64,000 bases of DNA from Propionibacterium sp. oral taxon 192 str. F0372 (GTDB lineage Bacteria > Actinomycetota > Actinomycetes > Propionibacteriales > Propionibacteriaceae): contig NZ_KE340297.1 in assembly GCF_000413315.1 (NCBI RefSeq), positions 1,806,581 to 1,870,580 of the forward strand. Direction: 5' to 3'. The position numbers and the translations under genes were made by a program. This document shows, piece by piece, positions 35,930 to 44,210 of the stretch. Every line of letters begins with the position of its first letter. The first letter of the stretch is position 1. The notes below the pieces were generated by a model. That model was not told where the DNA came from. It ran no database searches and worked only from the letters and a program-made list of their open reading frames with translations.

Positions 35930-36973
35930 TCATGCGGTGCTGCTGGCCCGCACAACCAGCTTCGGTGCGATGACCGTGGATCGGCTGGGGCTGAGGACTC
36001 CGGCGTCGGCATGCTGTTCGATCTGCTCGACTAGCGTGCTGACCAAGCCGTGGCCGATGGCCCGGAAATCTTGGTGGATACTGCTCAGCGGGGGCCACAG
36101 GTATTCGGCGCTGATGTCGTCAAAACCGACGACGGCCACGTCTCGTGGGATGTTCCGCCCTGCCTCGTGCAGGGCGCGCAGCACCCCGGAGGCCATCTCG
36201 TCGTTGGCGACGAAGACGGCGTGTACATGCGAGTCATCGGCGATCATTTGGCCGAGTCGGTAGCCGGATGCCGGGCTCCAGTCTCCCCACAACGGCTCGG
36301 GGGTAGCCCGGCCCGCTGATTGCAGTGCCTCACGCCAACCGGTGACGCGTTGTTGTGATTGGATTGAGGTGGCAGGCCCGGCGATCATCGTGACTGTTCG
36401 CGCACCCCCGTCGAGCAGGTGCCCGACGGCCAGCCTGGCTCCGCCCGCCTGATCGAATCCCACGCTGGGCAGTGACAGCAGTCGGGAATCGGCGATCACC
36501 AGGGGAAGATTCACCGGGAAGCGCAGATCACCCACCTCGGCTGTTTCCAAGCCGAGAACGACCAGACCTGCGACGCCTTGACGTGCGCGAACCATGGTCC
36601 GGTTCAGGTCATCGGCCGATCCGCTGGGTGCATTGGCCAAGGCGATGTCGTACCCGTGAGCACGGGCGGTGGTGCACACGGCTTCGATGATGTTCGCCTC
36701 ACCGGTTCGGCTTAGGTGATGGGCAACGAGTCCGATAGTGGTGGAACGCCCCGCACGCAGGCTGCGGGCGGCGGCGTTCGGGGCGTACCCGAGGCGTTTC
36801 ATCGCATCCAGCACACGGTTGCGGGTCTGTGGCAGGACATTGTCCAGATCATTGGCGACTCGGGAGACGGTCTGCGGTGACACGCCCGCGAGTGCCGCAA
36901 CATCCTTTGCTGTGGCCCGCTGGGCCCACCCCTTGCCACCTCGGCGGGATCCAGTCGTCTGATGTTCGGTCAT
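35930..36973 (-). CDS. LacI-family transcriptional regulator of the galactose locus
   Basis: 347 residues. The N-terminal helix-turn-helix with hinge reads ATAKDVAALAGVSPQTVSRV (~20-39) and YAPNAAARSLRAGRSTTIGL (~63-82); a periplasmic-binding-like sugar domain follows (GFDDISAEYLWPPLSSIHQD). It sits between galK and the UDPGP gene on the same strand, so control of galK/lacZ by galactose or lactose derivatives is the natural inference. The basic N-terminal extension (SRRGGKGWAQR) is not unusual. Confidence 0.9.
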   Translation of the reverse strand: MTEHQTTGSRRGGKGWAQRATAKDVAALAGVSPQTVSRVANDLDNVLPQTRNRVLDAMKRLGYAPNAAARSLRAGRSTTIGLVAHHLSRTGEANIIEAVCTTARAHGYDIALANAPSGSADDLNRTMVRARQGVAGLVVLGLETAEVGDLRFPVNLPLVIADSRLLSLPSVGFDQAGGARLAVGHLLDGGARTVTMIAGPATSIQSQQRVTGWREALQSAGRATPEPLWGDWSPASGYRLGQMIADDSHVHAVFVANDEMASGVLRALHEAGRNIPRDVAVVGFDDISAEYLWPPLSSIHQDFRAIGHGLVSTLVEQIEQHADAGVLSPSRSTVIAPKLVVRASSTA

Positions 36974-37051
36974 GGAACCTGTGTTCCCTTCTTGGAGTGT
37001 GCCGACGTGGGTCGGTGGGGGTTGTCATGGTCATGGACCGTGAACCGGGTG

Positions 37052-38266
37052 TCAAGCAAGTCGCCGACCGGATGCGCCTGCCGTGACCAAATGGATCCGG
37101 GGTCGTGGCAGACCCCGGGCTCGAGCCTGCTTGATAGCCTTCGCTGCCACTGTATCTATCTTCGCATCGTCGACCAGGGCGACGATGCTTCCGCCGAACC
37201 CACCACCGGTCATCCGGGCACCCAGTGCCCCGGCCTGCAATGCCGATTCGACAGCGGTGTCGAGTTCCGCGACCGACACTTCGAAATCATCGCGCAAGGA
37301 TGCGTGAGAACCGGTCATGACCCGGCCGACACGATTCATGTCGCCTGCCTTCAGGGCAGCGGTGAACTCGGACACCCGCCAAATCTCTGTCACGACATGC
37401 CGCACGCGACGTTGCAACAGATCATCGGGCAGGCATGACAGCAGTGCGTCCAGTTCCTCTCGTGTGGTGGTGGCGTCAGCTGCTTCACGCAGGGTTCGCA
37501 GGCCGAGGATGGTAGCCGCCTGCTCGCAGCTGCTGCGCCGGGCGCCATACTGGCCGTCGCCCAGACTGTGGGAGGCCCGGGTATCGATCACCAGCACGCA
37601 GAGCTGATGCTCCGTCAATGGCAGCGCAATGTGCCGCACACTGCCATCCGAGGTGTCGAGCAGCAGCGCGTGCCCGTCGCGACTGCGTAAGGAGGCTGCC
37701 TGGTCCAGGCCGCCGGTGGGAGCACCCGCGATCTCGTTCTCGGCTGCCACGCAACACTCGGCGAGGTGGGCGCGTGTCTTGTCTGATTCGCCGACTGGAT
37801 GATCGAAGACTTCGGTGAGAGCCAGCGCCATGGCGCATTCCACAGCTGCCGAGGAGGACAACCCGGCCCCGACCGGTACGCACGAGACGACAGCGGCATC
37901 GAAACCGCTCAGCCGAATACCGGTTCGGCGCAGAGCCCACGCGGGGCCCGCGCAATAGGCCACCCAGCCCTCCACGCCGCCGGGTGAGATATCGGCCAGA
38001 GTGCCCTCCCACCGCTGACCCCCATCCATGTCAGTGATGATGCGCGTCACCTCGTCGCTGCGTGGGCTGAGCGCCACGTAGGTTCTGTGCGGCAATGCGA
38101 TCGGCAAACAGGGGCCCGCGTTGTAGTCGATATGGTCCCCGATAAGGTTCACCCGGCCGGGGGAGGCCCACACGCCGTGCGCATCGTGTCCGAAAGTCTC
38201 CGCGAAGAGGGCTCGGGCCCGTGTCACGCCCTTGCCGCTGCTCCATGCCGTCTTCCAGTTGCTCAT
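37052..38266 (-). CDS. galK: Galactokinase
   Basis: 404-residue GHMP kinase phosphorylating galactose at C1. The galactokinase signature GRVNLIGDHIDYNAGPCLP (~38-56) is present, with D in place of the usual E in GEHTDYN. The ATP loop PVGAGLSSSAAVECAMAL and motif 3 MTGGGFGGSIVAL complete it. First gene of a minus-strand galK-lacI-UDPGP run, divergent from the lacZ remnant. Confidence 0.93.
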   Translation of the reverse strand: MSNWKTAWSSGKGVTRARALFAETFGHDAHGVWASPGRVNLIGDHIDYNAGPCLPIALPHRTYVALSPRSDEVTRIITDMDGGQRWEGTLADISPGGVEGWVAYCAGPAWALRRTGIRLSGFDAAVVSCVPVGAGLSSSAAVECAMALALTEVFDHPVGESDKTRAHLAECCVAAENEIAGAPTGGLDQAASLRSRDGHALLLDTSDGSVRHIALPLTEHQLCVLVIDTRASHSLGDGQYGARRSSCEQAATILGLRTLREAADATTTREELDALLSCLPDDLLQRRVRHVVTEIWRVSEFTAALKAGDMNRVGRVMTGSHASLRDDFEVSVAELDTAVESALQAGALGARMTGGGFGGSIVALVDDAKIDTVAAKAIKQARARGLPRPRIHLVTAGASGRRLA

Positions 38267-38611
38267 CGTCGCTCCACGCCCGTTCTTATCGCTGCTCTGT
38301 CATTGGACGCAAGGTGACCCGATGCCGTCACCTTGGGTCGAGGGCTGTCACGCATCTACTTGTTTGCGCTATCACAAATTTAACACATCCTCTTGACAAT
38401 GGTGCAAAGATCGCTCACGGTTGATGCATTGGATCAATGATGACGCAAACATAAATCGATGATCGCCAGTGAGTCATCGGATCCTGCTCTCGTTGAAGAT
38501 CAGCAGGGTTATTGCAGGGGCTCACTCCCGTGAGCGGCGGATGAGCCGCATCGTGGTGGCATCCTCTCATCGTCGTTGGTCCTGACCGGAGCAGATCAAG
38601 GAGCACCAACG
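38267..38611. promoter_or_regulatory. Divergent galK / lacZ control region
   Basis: 345-nt gene-free gap, AT-richer than its surroundings in the middle. TTGACA at 38393-38398 points toward lacZ; on the other strand TTGTCA (overlapping the same site) with TGTGAT 17 nt on could serve galK. TTGAT-N7-ATCAA (38421-38437) and TTTGCGCTATCACAAA-like symmetry nearby are candidate LacI-type operators. AAGGAG at 38599-38604 is the lacZ ribosome site. All are sequence-only guesses. Confidence 0.35.
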
Positions 38612-39307
38612 ATGTTGATTCCCAACCACCACGAGAATTTGGCGGTTCTGCACGTGAACACGCTGCCAGCTCGTTCGTACTACGTACCGGCAGCCGTACC
38701 GCTCACCGACGTGGTCAACGCCCGGGATGATTCCGACCGGGTGCAGTCACTCAATGGCACCTGGCGGATGCGGTTCGGCACGTCGATTCGTGGCTTGGAT
38801 GATGCTTTCATCGCTGCGGATGGTGGTCCCGGTTTCGAGCCCACGGTCGTGCCCGGTGCCTGGCAGCACAACGGGTATGACGTACACCAGTACACGAATG
38901 TGCGCTACCCGATACCGCTCGATCCGCCCTTCGTACCCTGGGATAATCCCTGTGCCGCCTACACCTTGGACTTCGAACATGTCGGACGCGTGGACCTCCC
39001 GCGCACGTATCTGTTGTTCGACGGCGTGGACTCATGCTTCCACGTGTGGCTGAACGGCCACTACATCGGCTACAGCCAGGTAACGCATGCCACCAGCGAG
39101 TTTGATGTCACCGACTTCCTACGCAATGGCAGTAACCACTTGGCCGTTCTGGTACTCAAGTGGTGCGACGGCACCTACCTGGAGGACCAGGACAAATTCC
39201 GCACCAGCGGCATCATCCGCGATGTCTATTTGCTCGACCGGCCTGAGAAGGTGCTGTTCGACTACTTCACGACCACCGCGATCAGGACCGAGTTTACATG
39301 CGCTTAG
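38612..39307 (+). pseudogene. lacZ: Beta-galactosidase (GH2) truncated after its N-terminal domain
   Basis: 231 residues remain from an enzyme of about 1000. They form the GH2 sugar-binding jelly roll: YYVPAAVPLTDVVNARD, SLNGTWRMRFG, VVPGAWQHNGYD, and YLEDQDKFRTSGIIRDVYLL, the last being the classical end of domain 1 in LacZ. The TIM-barrel with both catalytic glutamates is absent. The frame stops at TAG 39307, exactly where base composition drops and foreign DNA starts. Start and AAGGAG are intact, so the fragment may still be expressed, but it cannot hydrolyse lactose. Confidence 0.9.
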
Positions 39308-39373
39308 ATTCCGCTCGCCGAATGCGTGCATGATGCGATCATTAGCGGTCGCGTCAATGAATTTATTGCGGCC

Positions 39374-39403
39374 TTGCATCTGATCTGTAAGGTGAGGTAT
39401 AAT
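39374..39403 (+). promoter_or_regulatory. Near-consensus sigma-70 promoter of the SDR-TMEM175 pair
   Basis: TTGCAT (39374-39379), 18-nt spacer, perfect TATAAT (39398-39403), about 50 nt before the SDR start. The low-GC consensus form fits imported DNA. Confidence 0.6.
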
Positions 39404-39452
39404 CATAAAATGGCGATCAATTAAAGTTGGGTAATTAGTCCCAAGGAAAAAA

Positions 39453-40136
39453 ATGACGATAAAGAAGGTGCTTGTCACTGGAGGTAACCGAGGTATTGGC
39501 AGAGAGGCGTGTCGCCAATTCTCTGAACAAGGATTTCAGGTATATCTCGGCTGTCGTGATTTAGAGTTGGGGAACGAAGCGGCGCGCGAGATCCAGAGCA
39601 ATGGAGAAGTCGTTCCGGTTAGACTTGATGTGAGAAATCCTGACGATATTTCTTCAGTTGGAAGCGCGGTGGGATTGCAGTTGGACGTGCTTGTGAATAA
39701 CGCAGGGACGTACGAGATGAGTCCATTCGAAAGCCTTAGTGCTGAAGCCTTACAGGAGTCGATAGATGTTCATTTGATGGGGGCGTTTCGACTCACGTCG
39801 TTATTTTTGCCGCGCATGAACGCGGTAGGTCGAGGCGCAATCGTTAACGTATCTTCAGGTGGAGGGGCATTCGAGAATGATATTCCTGGCCCAGCGGCGT
39901 ATGGTATCGCAAAAGCTTCTATGAACGCGCTAACGATTGTCGCTTCCAAATACGCTGTTGCTTCTGTCGAGGTAAATGCAGTTTGCCCAGGATGGGTTCG
40001 AACGGATATGGGTGGAGCCAGTGCTCCAAGGAGCGTTGCAGAGGGCGTCGATACTATTGTGTGGCTTGCTACTCGCCGAAATAAGACGCGCATCAATGGC
40101 AGGTTTCTCCGTGATAGAAAGGTGATTGCATGGTGA
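39453..40136 (+). CDS. Short-chain dehydrogenase/reductase in AT-rich island
   Basis: 227-residue classical SDR. Cofactor motif VLVTGGNRGIGREA (TGxxxGIG, residues 6-19), structural LDVLVNNAGTYE (NNAG), catalytic Ser in IVNVSSGGGAF and YGIAK for the Tyr-Lys pair. Substrate unknown. GC content and codon use (many A/T third positions) are clearly lower than the flanks, so the gene is imported. AAGGAAAAAA precedes ATG. Its last 7 nt overlap the TMEM175 gene. Confidence 0.88.
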   Translation: MTIKKVLVTGGNRGIGREACRQFSEQGFQVYLGCRDLELGNEAAREIQSNGEVVPVRLDVRNPDDISSVGSAVGLQLDVLVNNAGTYEMSPFESLSAEALQESIDVHLMGAFRLTSLFLPRMNAVGRGAIVNVSSGGGAFENDIPGPAAYGIAKASMNALTIVASKYAVASVEVNAVCPGWVRTDMGGASAPRSVAEGVDTIVWLATRRNKTRINGRFLRDRKVIAW

Positions 40137-40798
40137 TGTTTTTTAAGCGGTCATCGAAAAGTGTTGCTGCCAAGGAAGACGGGGAAAAGAATAGTTTTCC
40201 GGAGATCGGCACGGGCAGGCTGGAGGCGTTTAGTGACGGGGTTATGGCGATCGCCATAACATTGCTTAGCCTTGAGATTAAGCTTCCCGATTATCATGGG
40301 GACTTATTGGGCGATTTGGTCACTTTATGGCCAACGTATGTTGGATTTGTGTTGAGTTTTATGCTTATCGGTCAAGTGTGGCTTAACCATCACGCCGTTT
40401 TTCATATTCTTCGTGTAGTCGATCAACGAGTGTTGATTTTTAATCTTTTGTTATTATTGGATGTTGTCTTCTTGCCGTTCGCCACTTCCGTTCTCGCTGA
40501 CAGCTTGGAGATTGGATCGGAAGCTCGTGTGGGCGCGGTTTTTTATGGCGGCGTGATGGTGGTTGGTGGACTACTTTTCAACGCTTTATGGCATTCAGCT
40601 ATTCGGAACCCTAGTAACCTGAAATTTGAGATTTCAGAATCTGTGGTCAAGAGGATGAGTTTGCGATTCGCTTTTGGTCCATTTTTGTATATGTTTGCGT
40701 GCGTTCTTGGTATTGTAAACGTATGGCTAAGTATAGGTACCTATATTTGTCTTATCATGTTTTACATGATGGATAGTATGTCAACTTCCCGAGGTTGA
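40130..40798 (+). CDS. TMEM175-family (DUF1211) potassium channel-like membrane protein
   Basis: 222 residues with about six hydrophobic segments. The hallmark RLEAFSDGVMAIAITLLSLEIKL-type motif lies at ~29-50; the FSD triad of TM1 is the signature of bacterial TMEM175 K+ channels. The first start ATG 40130 has GAAAGG upstream and overlaps the SDR stop; ATG 40136 is an alternative. AT-rich like the SDR gene and evidently acquired with it. A K+ leak channel role follows from the family, not from data here. Confidence 0.87.
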   Translation: MVMFFKRSSKSVAAKEDGEKNSFPEIGTGRLEAFSDGVMAIAITLLSLEIKLPDYHGDLLGDLVTLWPTYVGFVLSFMLIGQVWLNHHAVFHILRVVDQRVLIFNLLLLLDVVFLPFATSVLADSLEIGSEARVGAVFYGGVMVVGGLLFNALWHSAIRNPSNLKFEISESVVKRMSLRFAFGPFLYMFACVLGIVNVWLSIGTYICLIMFYMMDSMSTSRG

Positions 40799-40813
40799 AG
40801 TGTTCAGGATAGG

Positions 40814-40978
40814 TCAGGTCTTAATGTTGGAGAGCACCCTCTCGATCTTGTAGCGGATCTGGTTGACGGTCTGGTTGTTGATTCTGTCGTCAGGTTGGGG
40901 CAGGTTCGCGGGTTTTTCTCCTCGCGGTGGTCGTGGCCAGCCCGATGCACCCTCCCGCTTGTCGCTGATTTGCTGAGG
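40814..40978 (-). pseudogene. Transposase C-terminal remnant (IS5-like, DDE_Tnp_4 type)
   Basis: On the minus strand an open frame reads ...RPPRGEKPANLPQPDD and RINNQTVNQIRYKIERVL, then SNIKT and TGA. This resembles the last catalytic helix of IS5-like DDE transposases, where an N-Q-x-R-x-x-I-E-x-x-(I/V)-x-x-(I/L)-K-T-W pattern carries the final glutamate. The stop comes right after KT, so the usual C-terminal tail is missing, and no D-D region is found upstream. It is a short fragment, too short to be seen as a full gene. Confidence 0.6.
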
Positions 40979-41781
40979 CGGTGAAGTACCGTCGGGTAAG
41001 GCAGTGGCTGGCAGTGTGCTGGTGGCGGGGCCGACGGGAGTGGTGAGGGAGTCGGGTGCTCACGGTGGTCACAATCAGTATAGTCAGCTTGAGCAGTGGC
41101 GAGCTGATGCAGGCCATCAGGCGGAACGGGCTGAGCAGCGGTATCAGCGGCAATGGGATAGTCGCAGCTTGAGCCCCGGGCTTGATGCTGAGACAGTCAG
41201 CCGGAAGCGACGCACTCACTCCACTGCTGGAGGTCAACAAAAGAACGGTCGGCGGCGTCCTCATTCTCTGAGGAGGTAGCCATGATGGCCCTCTACGCGG
41301 CGGGTGCGCTTGGTGCCGGTACGGCGTCAAGTGGTGGATGGTGGATCACCGGGTGGTGGCGCGGATCCTGTTAGCGCTGGCGCGGCAGATGGCGGTCGAG
41401 ACGGATTAGGCTGTACCGTCGGCGGCGTCGGCGGCGGATGATGCGGTTTCCTCGGGTGCGAGGGCCTGCTCGAGGCGTGAGTGTGGCACTTCGGTGGGGC
41501 GCTGTGCTGCAAACGAAACCGTGTCTGCATCGCCTGGGAGCTGCTCGGCAAGGACGGTGTTCTCACCAGTGTCATGACGGCGCTCGTCACTCGGTTCATC
41601 ACACCTCTTCCATTGGTTCCCACCCCAACCTCACGGCAGCCGAAGCCGACACGGTCGTCGACCAGATGGCCAGTTCCAGCCTGCACGCCGCAGCTTGCGC
41701 GCACTTTTTACAGCATGAGGCTCAGCCTGACAACCTGACCACATCGCCCACTGCTGGCGACATACCCACGAGCCTCGCAAC
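40979..41781. other. Gene-poor island debris, no recognisable gene
   Basis: About 800 nt. The longest plus-strand frame (41004-41279, 91 residues) is Gln/Arg-rich (QYSQLEQWRADAGHQAERAE) and may be a remnant of a mobile-element gene, but I recognise no family. A short frame from 41283 begins MALYAAGALGAGTASSGG and soon stops. Codon use is irregular and all frames are short. I read this as decayed mobile DNA next to the tRNA. Confidence 0.4.
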
Positions 41782-41819
41782 ATGAAGGACGCCCACTCTA
41801 ACGGTTGGGCGTCCTTCAT
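41782..41819 (-). terminator. Rho-independent-like terminator of tRNA-Leu
   Basis: 14-bp perfect inverted repeat (ATGAAGGACGCCCA / TGGGCGTCCTTCAT) with a 10-nt loop, 54 nt beyond the tRNA 3' end. No T tract, but the stem is strong. Confidence 0.65.
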
Positions 41820-41872
41820 CAGCTGAGACCACATCCCAGCCTGTTTCAACTGGGGTGGTTTGAAGAGCTTAC

Positions 41873-41957
41873 TGGTACCGGAAAAGGGACTCGAACCCTC
41901 ACGCCTTGCGGCACAGGAACCTAAATCCTGCGTGTCTACCAATTCCACCATTCCGGT
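41873..41957 (-). tRNA. tRNA-Leu (anticodon UAG)
   Basis: 85 nt including an encoded CCA. Acceptor arms ACCGGAA / TTCCGGT, D-arm GTGGAATTGGTAGACAC, anticodon stem CAGGA-loop TTTAGGT-TCCTG giving UAG, long variable arm (GTGCCGCAAGGCGTG) and T-loop GGGTTCGAGTCCC. The long variable arm confirms class II Leu. It borders the imported region, the usual position for an integrase target. Confidence 0.92.
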
Positions 41958-41982
41958 TCATGCCCCTGGCGGGGCGGGGGGA

Positions 41983-42474
41983 TCAGTCCAGGTCGACTCC
42001 GATCCCCAGTTTCTTCTGGAGCCTTGCTACGTGCCCGGTGGCCCGGACGCGGTACTGGGCTAGGGCGATGGTGCCCACCCCGGATGAATCTACCTCAACT
42101 AAGAAGGTGGAACGTAGTAGGCCCTCCACCTGCTTGCCATACAGGGAGCGCATGCCCCAGGCACCGTAGGCCTTGATCACCTCGCGGTCCGGATCCGACA
42201 GCAACTCTACCGACAGCGCGTTCTTCGAACGGAATTTGTCGAGTTTGGCGACCGGATCGGGGGAGATTCCCACGACGTCGATGCCCTCGGCATCGAAGGC
42301 TTCCTTGGATTCGCTGAAGTCGACCGCCTGGGTGGTGCATCCTGGGGTGAGCGCCGCGGGGTAGAAGTAGACGATCACCTTCTTGCCTGCATAGTCCGAC
42401 AGCGAGACCTCCTTGCCGTCGGCATTGTGTAGGGTGAAGGCGGGTGCAGGGTCCCCGGTGGCGAGTTCAGTCAT
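41983..42474 (-). CDS. bcp: Thiol peroxidase Bcp (single-cysteine peroxiredoxin)
   Basis: 163-residue AhpC/TSA-fold peroxiredoxin reducing H2O2 and organic hydroperoxides. The peroxidatic site is FYPAALTPGCTTQAVDF (~37-53), with Cys46. In Escherichia coli Bcp a resolving Cys follows five residues later; here that position is Val, and there is no other cysteine in the chain, so it must use an external thiol (1-Cys mechanism). It ends near tRNA-Leu on the same strand. Confidence 0.9.
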   Translation of the reverse strand: MTELATGDPAPAFTLHNADGKEVSLSDYAGKKVIVYFYPAALTPGCTTQAVDFSESKEAFDAEGIDVVGISPDPVAKLDKFRSKNALSVELLSDPDREVIKAYGAWGMRSLYGKQVEGLLRSTFLVEVDSSGVGTIALAQYRVRATGHVARLQKKLGIGVDLD

Positions 42475-42565
42475 GGGTTAACCCTATCCATCAGGGAGGG
42501 CGACTGCGAACGAGACACCACAGGGCATAGGCTTGGGGTGCACTTCAGTGATCCGAGGAGGAAAA

Positions 42566-42895
42566 GTGGCTTCGAACCGACGCACGCCGGAGCAGATTCG
42601 TGCCGACATCGCCGCATCGCGGCATGCGATGACCGTTGGTCTTGAGGGGCTCGTCTCCGAGGTTCACCCGAGTGCCATCAAGAACACCGTGAAGGAAGTC
42701 GCCCAGGACATGGCGGACGAAGCCAAGCAGTCCGCCTTCGATTCCGTGCGCAGGGCGAGGGGCTGGTTCGTCGACGAGAACGGGGTTCGCTGGGACCACG
42801 TCGGTACCGTCACCATCGCCGTGGTCGGCGTCGTCACCGTCGTGGCGGCCGTCTCGGGTCTGTCGAAGTTCGCTCGCCGCGGCATCACCAAGTGA
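42566..42895 (+). CDS. DUF3618 family small membrane protein
   Basis: 109 residues. N-terminal DUF3618 signature RRTPEQIRADIAASRHAM (5-22), a helical charged middle, and one membrane span (VGTVTIAVVGVVTVVAAVSG, ~72-92). GTG 42566 follows AGGAGGAAAA and defines the start. The stop overlaps the GroES-like gene (GTGA). Family function unknown. Confidence 0.85.
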   Translation: MASNRRTPEQIRADIAASRHAMTVGLEGLVSEVHPSAIKNTVKEVAQDMADEAKQSAFDSVRRARGWFVDENGVRWDHVGTVTIAVVGVVTVVAAVSGLSKFARRGITK

Positions 42896-43230
42896 ACGAG
42901 GAGACTTCCGGATTGGTGAGCTTGCCGATCCGGATGCTGCATGACCGGGTGCTCGTCGATCCGGATGCCGACGCCGGGGAACGCCACTCAACGGGTGGCA
43001 TCCTCATCCCGGCGACCGTGCAGATGGGGCATCGTCTCGCTTGGGCGAGGGTCGCGGCCGTCGGTTCTTCAGTGCGCACCGTGAAACTGGGCGATCGGGT
43101 GCTCTACGACCCCCAGGAGCGCTCCGAGGTGGAACTGCAGGCCAAGACCTACGTGCTGTTGCGGGAACGCGACCTGCATGCGATCGCGGCCGAGAGGATC
43201 TCCGAGGCAGAGACTGGTCTGTACTTGTGA
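42892..43230 (+). CDS. GroES-like co-chaperonin family protein
   Basis: 112 residues with a Cpn10 fold signature: RMLHDRVLVDPDADAGER, STGGILIPATVQ, the glycine-rich turn VKLGDRVLYDPQE, and late YVLLRERDLHAI. Sequence differs from the housekeeping GroES and no groEL is adjacent. The DUF3618-GroES-like pair is coupled by a 4-nt overlap, and the stop overlaps the first crcB (TGATG). A co-chaperone role is inferred only from the fold. Confidence 0.85.
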   Translation: MNEETSGLVSLPIRMLHDRVLVDPDADAGERHSTGGILIPATVQMGHRLAWARVAAVGSSVRTVKLGDRVLYDPQERSEVELQAKTYVLLRERDLHAIAAERISEAETGLYL

Positions 43231-43607
43231 TGCGTCCTTCCTTGTGCTCGATGGCCTTGGTTTTCATGGGTGGCTGTGCGGGAACCGGATTGCGAGTCGG
43301 TGTGGGGTTTGTAGCCGGTTCGCTGCTGGGAACTTTCTTGGTCAACATCATCGGCTCCTTTGCACTGGGTGCGATCACCGCGATGGCGCTTGCCCGTTCC
43401 TCGGCGCACATTGAGCGGATCCGATTGCTGTTCGGGGTGGGGTTCTGTGGAGCATTCACCACCTACTCGGCTCTGGTGGCCCCCGCAGTGGTGATGATCA
43501 GCACTGGTTCGGTTTTCCTGGCCGGAGTGGATCTTCTCGGTTCGATCATTGCGGGGCTGCTTGCAGGATTGCTCGGATTCCGGGCGGGGGAGTGCGCATG
43601 GGGTTGA
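43230..43607 (+). CDS. crcB: Fluoride channel subunit CrcB/FluC (1)
   Basis: 125 residues, four membrane spans. FluC motifs: GTFLVNIIGSFALGAITAM (Asn and Gly of the pore) and GFCGAFTTYSALVAP, with the phenylalanine/threonine box. It exports F- as a dual-topology dimer; where two unequal genes exist they form a heterodimer. It overlaps the second crcB by 10 nt. Lacks an arginine near GTGLR... in the usual GALGAxxRY form, which the partner keeps. Confidence 0.9.
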   Translation: MRPSLCSMALVFMGGCAGTGLRVGVGFVAGSLLGTFLVNIIGSFALGAITAMALARSSAHIERIRLLFGVGFCGAFTTYSALVAPAVVMISTGSVFLAGVDLLGSIIAGLLAGLLGFRAGECAWG

Positions 43608-43969
43608 TGACGCTGCTCGCGGTGTGTTTGGCCGGAGGCCTGGGTGCGGTTGGCCGGTATGTGCTGGATTCACTGATCAGATCCCGCATCAACCCGGTGA
43701 TCCCGCTGTCGACCTTGGTAATCAATGTCATGGGAAGCGCTTTGTTCGGATTCTGCCTCAGTTACGCTGTGCCCGATGGAATGGTTTCTGCGGTTGTCAT
43801 GACGGGATTCTGCGGTGGATTCACCACCTTCAGCTCGGCCATGGCCGAGGCCGTCTCCGGGTTGCGCGCCGGAGACATGCGGTCGGTTCTCTTGGTGCTG
43901 GTGGTGATGGTGATCGCCTGCTGCGGTGCAGCTTGGATTGGGATGGTGGTTGGTGCCGGGGTCCGTTGA
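43598..43969 (+). CDS. crcB: Fluoride channel subunit CrcB/FluC (2)
   Basis: 123 residues, four membrane spans. GGLGAVGRYVLDSLI, STLVINVMGSALFGF and GFCGGFTTFSSAMAE are the FluC signatures. ATG 43598 has GGGGGAG 5 nt upstream; GTG 43592 is an alternative. Together with the preceding gene it should form a heterodimeric fluoride channel. No fluoride riboswitch is evident, because the upstream genes overlap. Confidence 0.92.
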   Translation: MGLMTLLAVCLAGGLGAVGRYVLDSLIRSRINPVIPLSTLVINVMGSALFGFCLSYAVPDGMVSAVVMTGFCGGFTTFSSAMAEAVSGLRAGDMRSVLLVLVVMVIACCGAAWIGMVVGAGVR

Positions 43970-44022
43970 CCCCGAGCGCTGTGGTTTGGGGCTGCGAGAG
44001 TGGAGTGACGGAAGGAACGAGA

Positions 44023-44050
44023 AATGGGTTCCGACAAGCCGGAACCCATT
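44023..44050. terminator. Hairpin between crcB and tRNA-Lys
   Basis: 11-bp inverted repeat AATGGGTTCCG / CGGAACCCATT with a 6-nt loop, 6 nt beyond the tRNA-Lys 3' end and about 50 nt after crcB. It can serve both strands. Confidence 0.7.
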
Positions 44051-44055
44051 AGATT

Positions 44056-44131
<76 letters not shown>

Positions 44132-44210
44132 GCGCGAAGCTTGACTTTAGCCCTCACAACCGCTGGTTGCAAACTCGGTCGGAGATCTGACATCTGGGCT
44201 AGCGTAGTAC

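Noticed and set aside
40890-41330. 146-residue minus-strand ORF in the island
   Set aside because: Pro/Ser/Leu-rich random-looking frame overlapping the transposase remnant, which is in another frame with recognisable motif.
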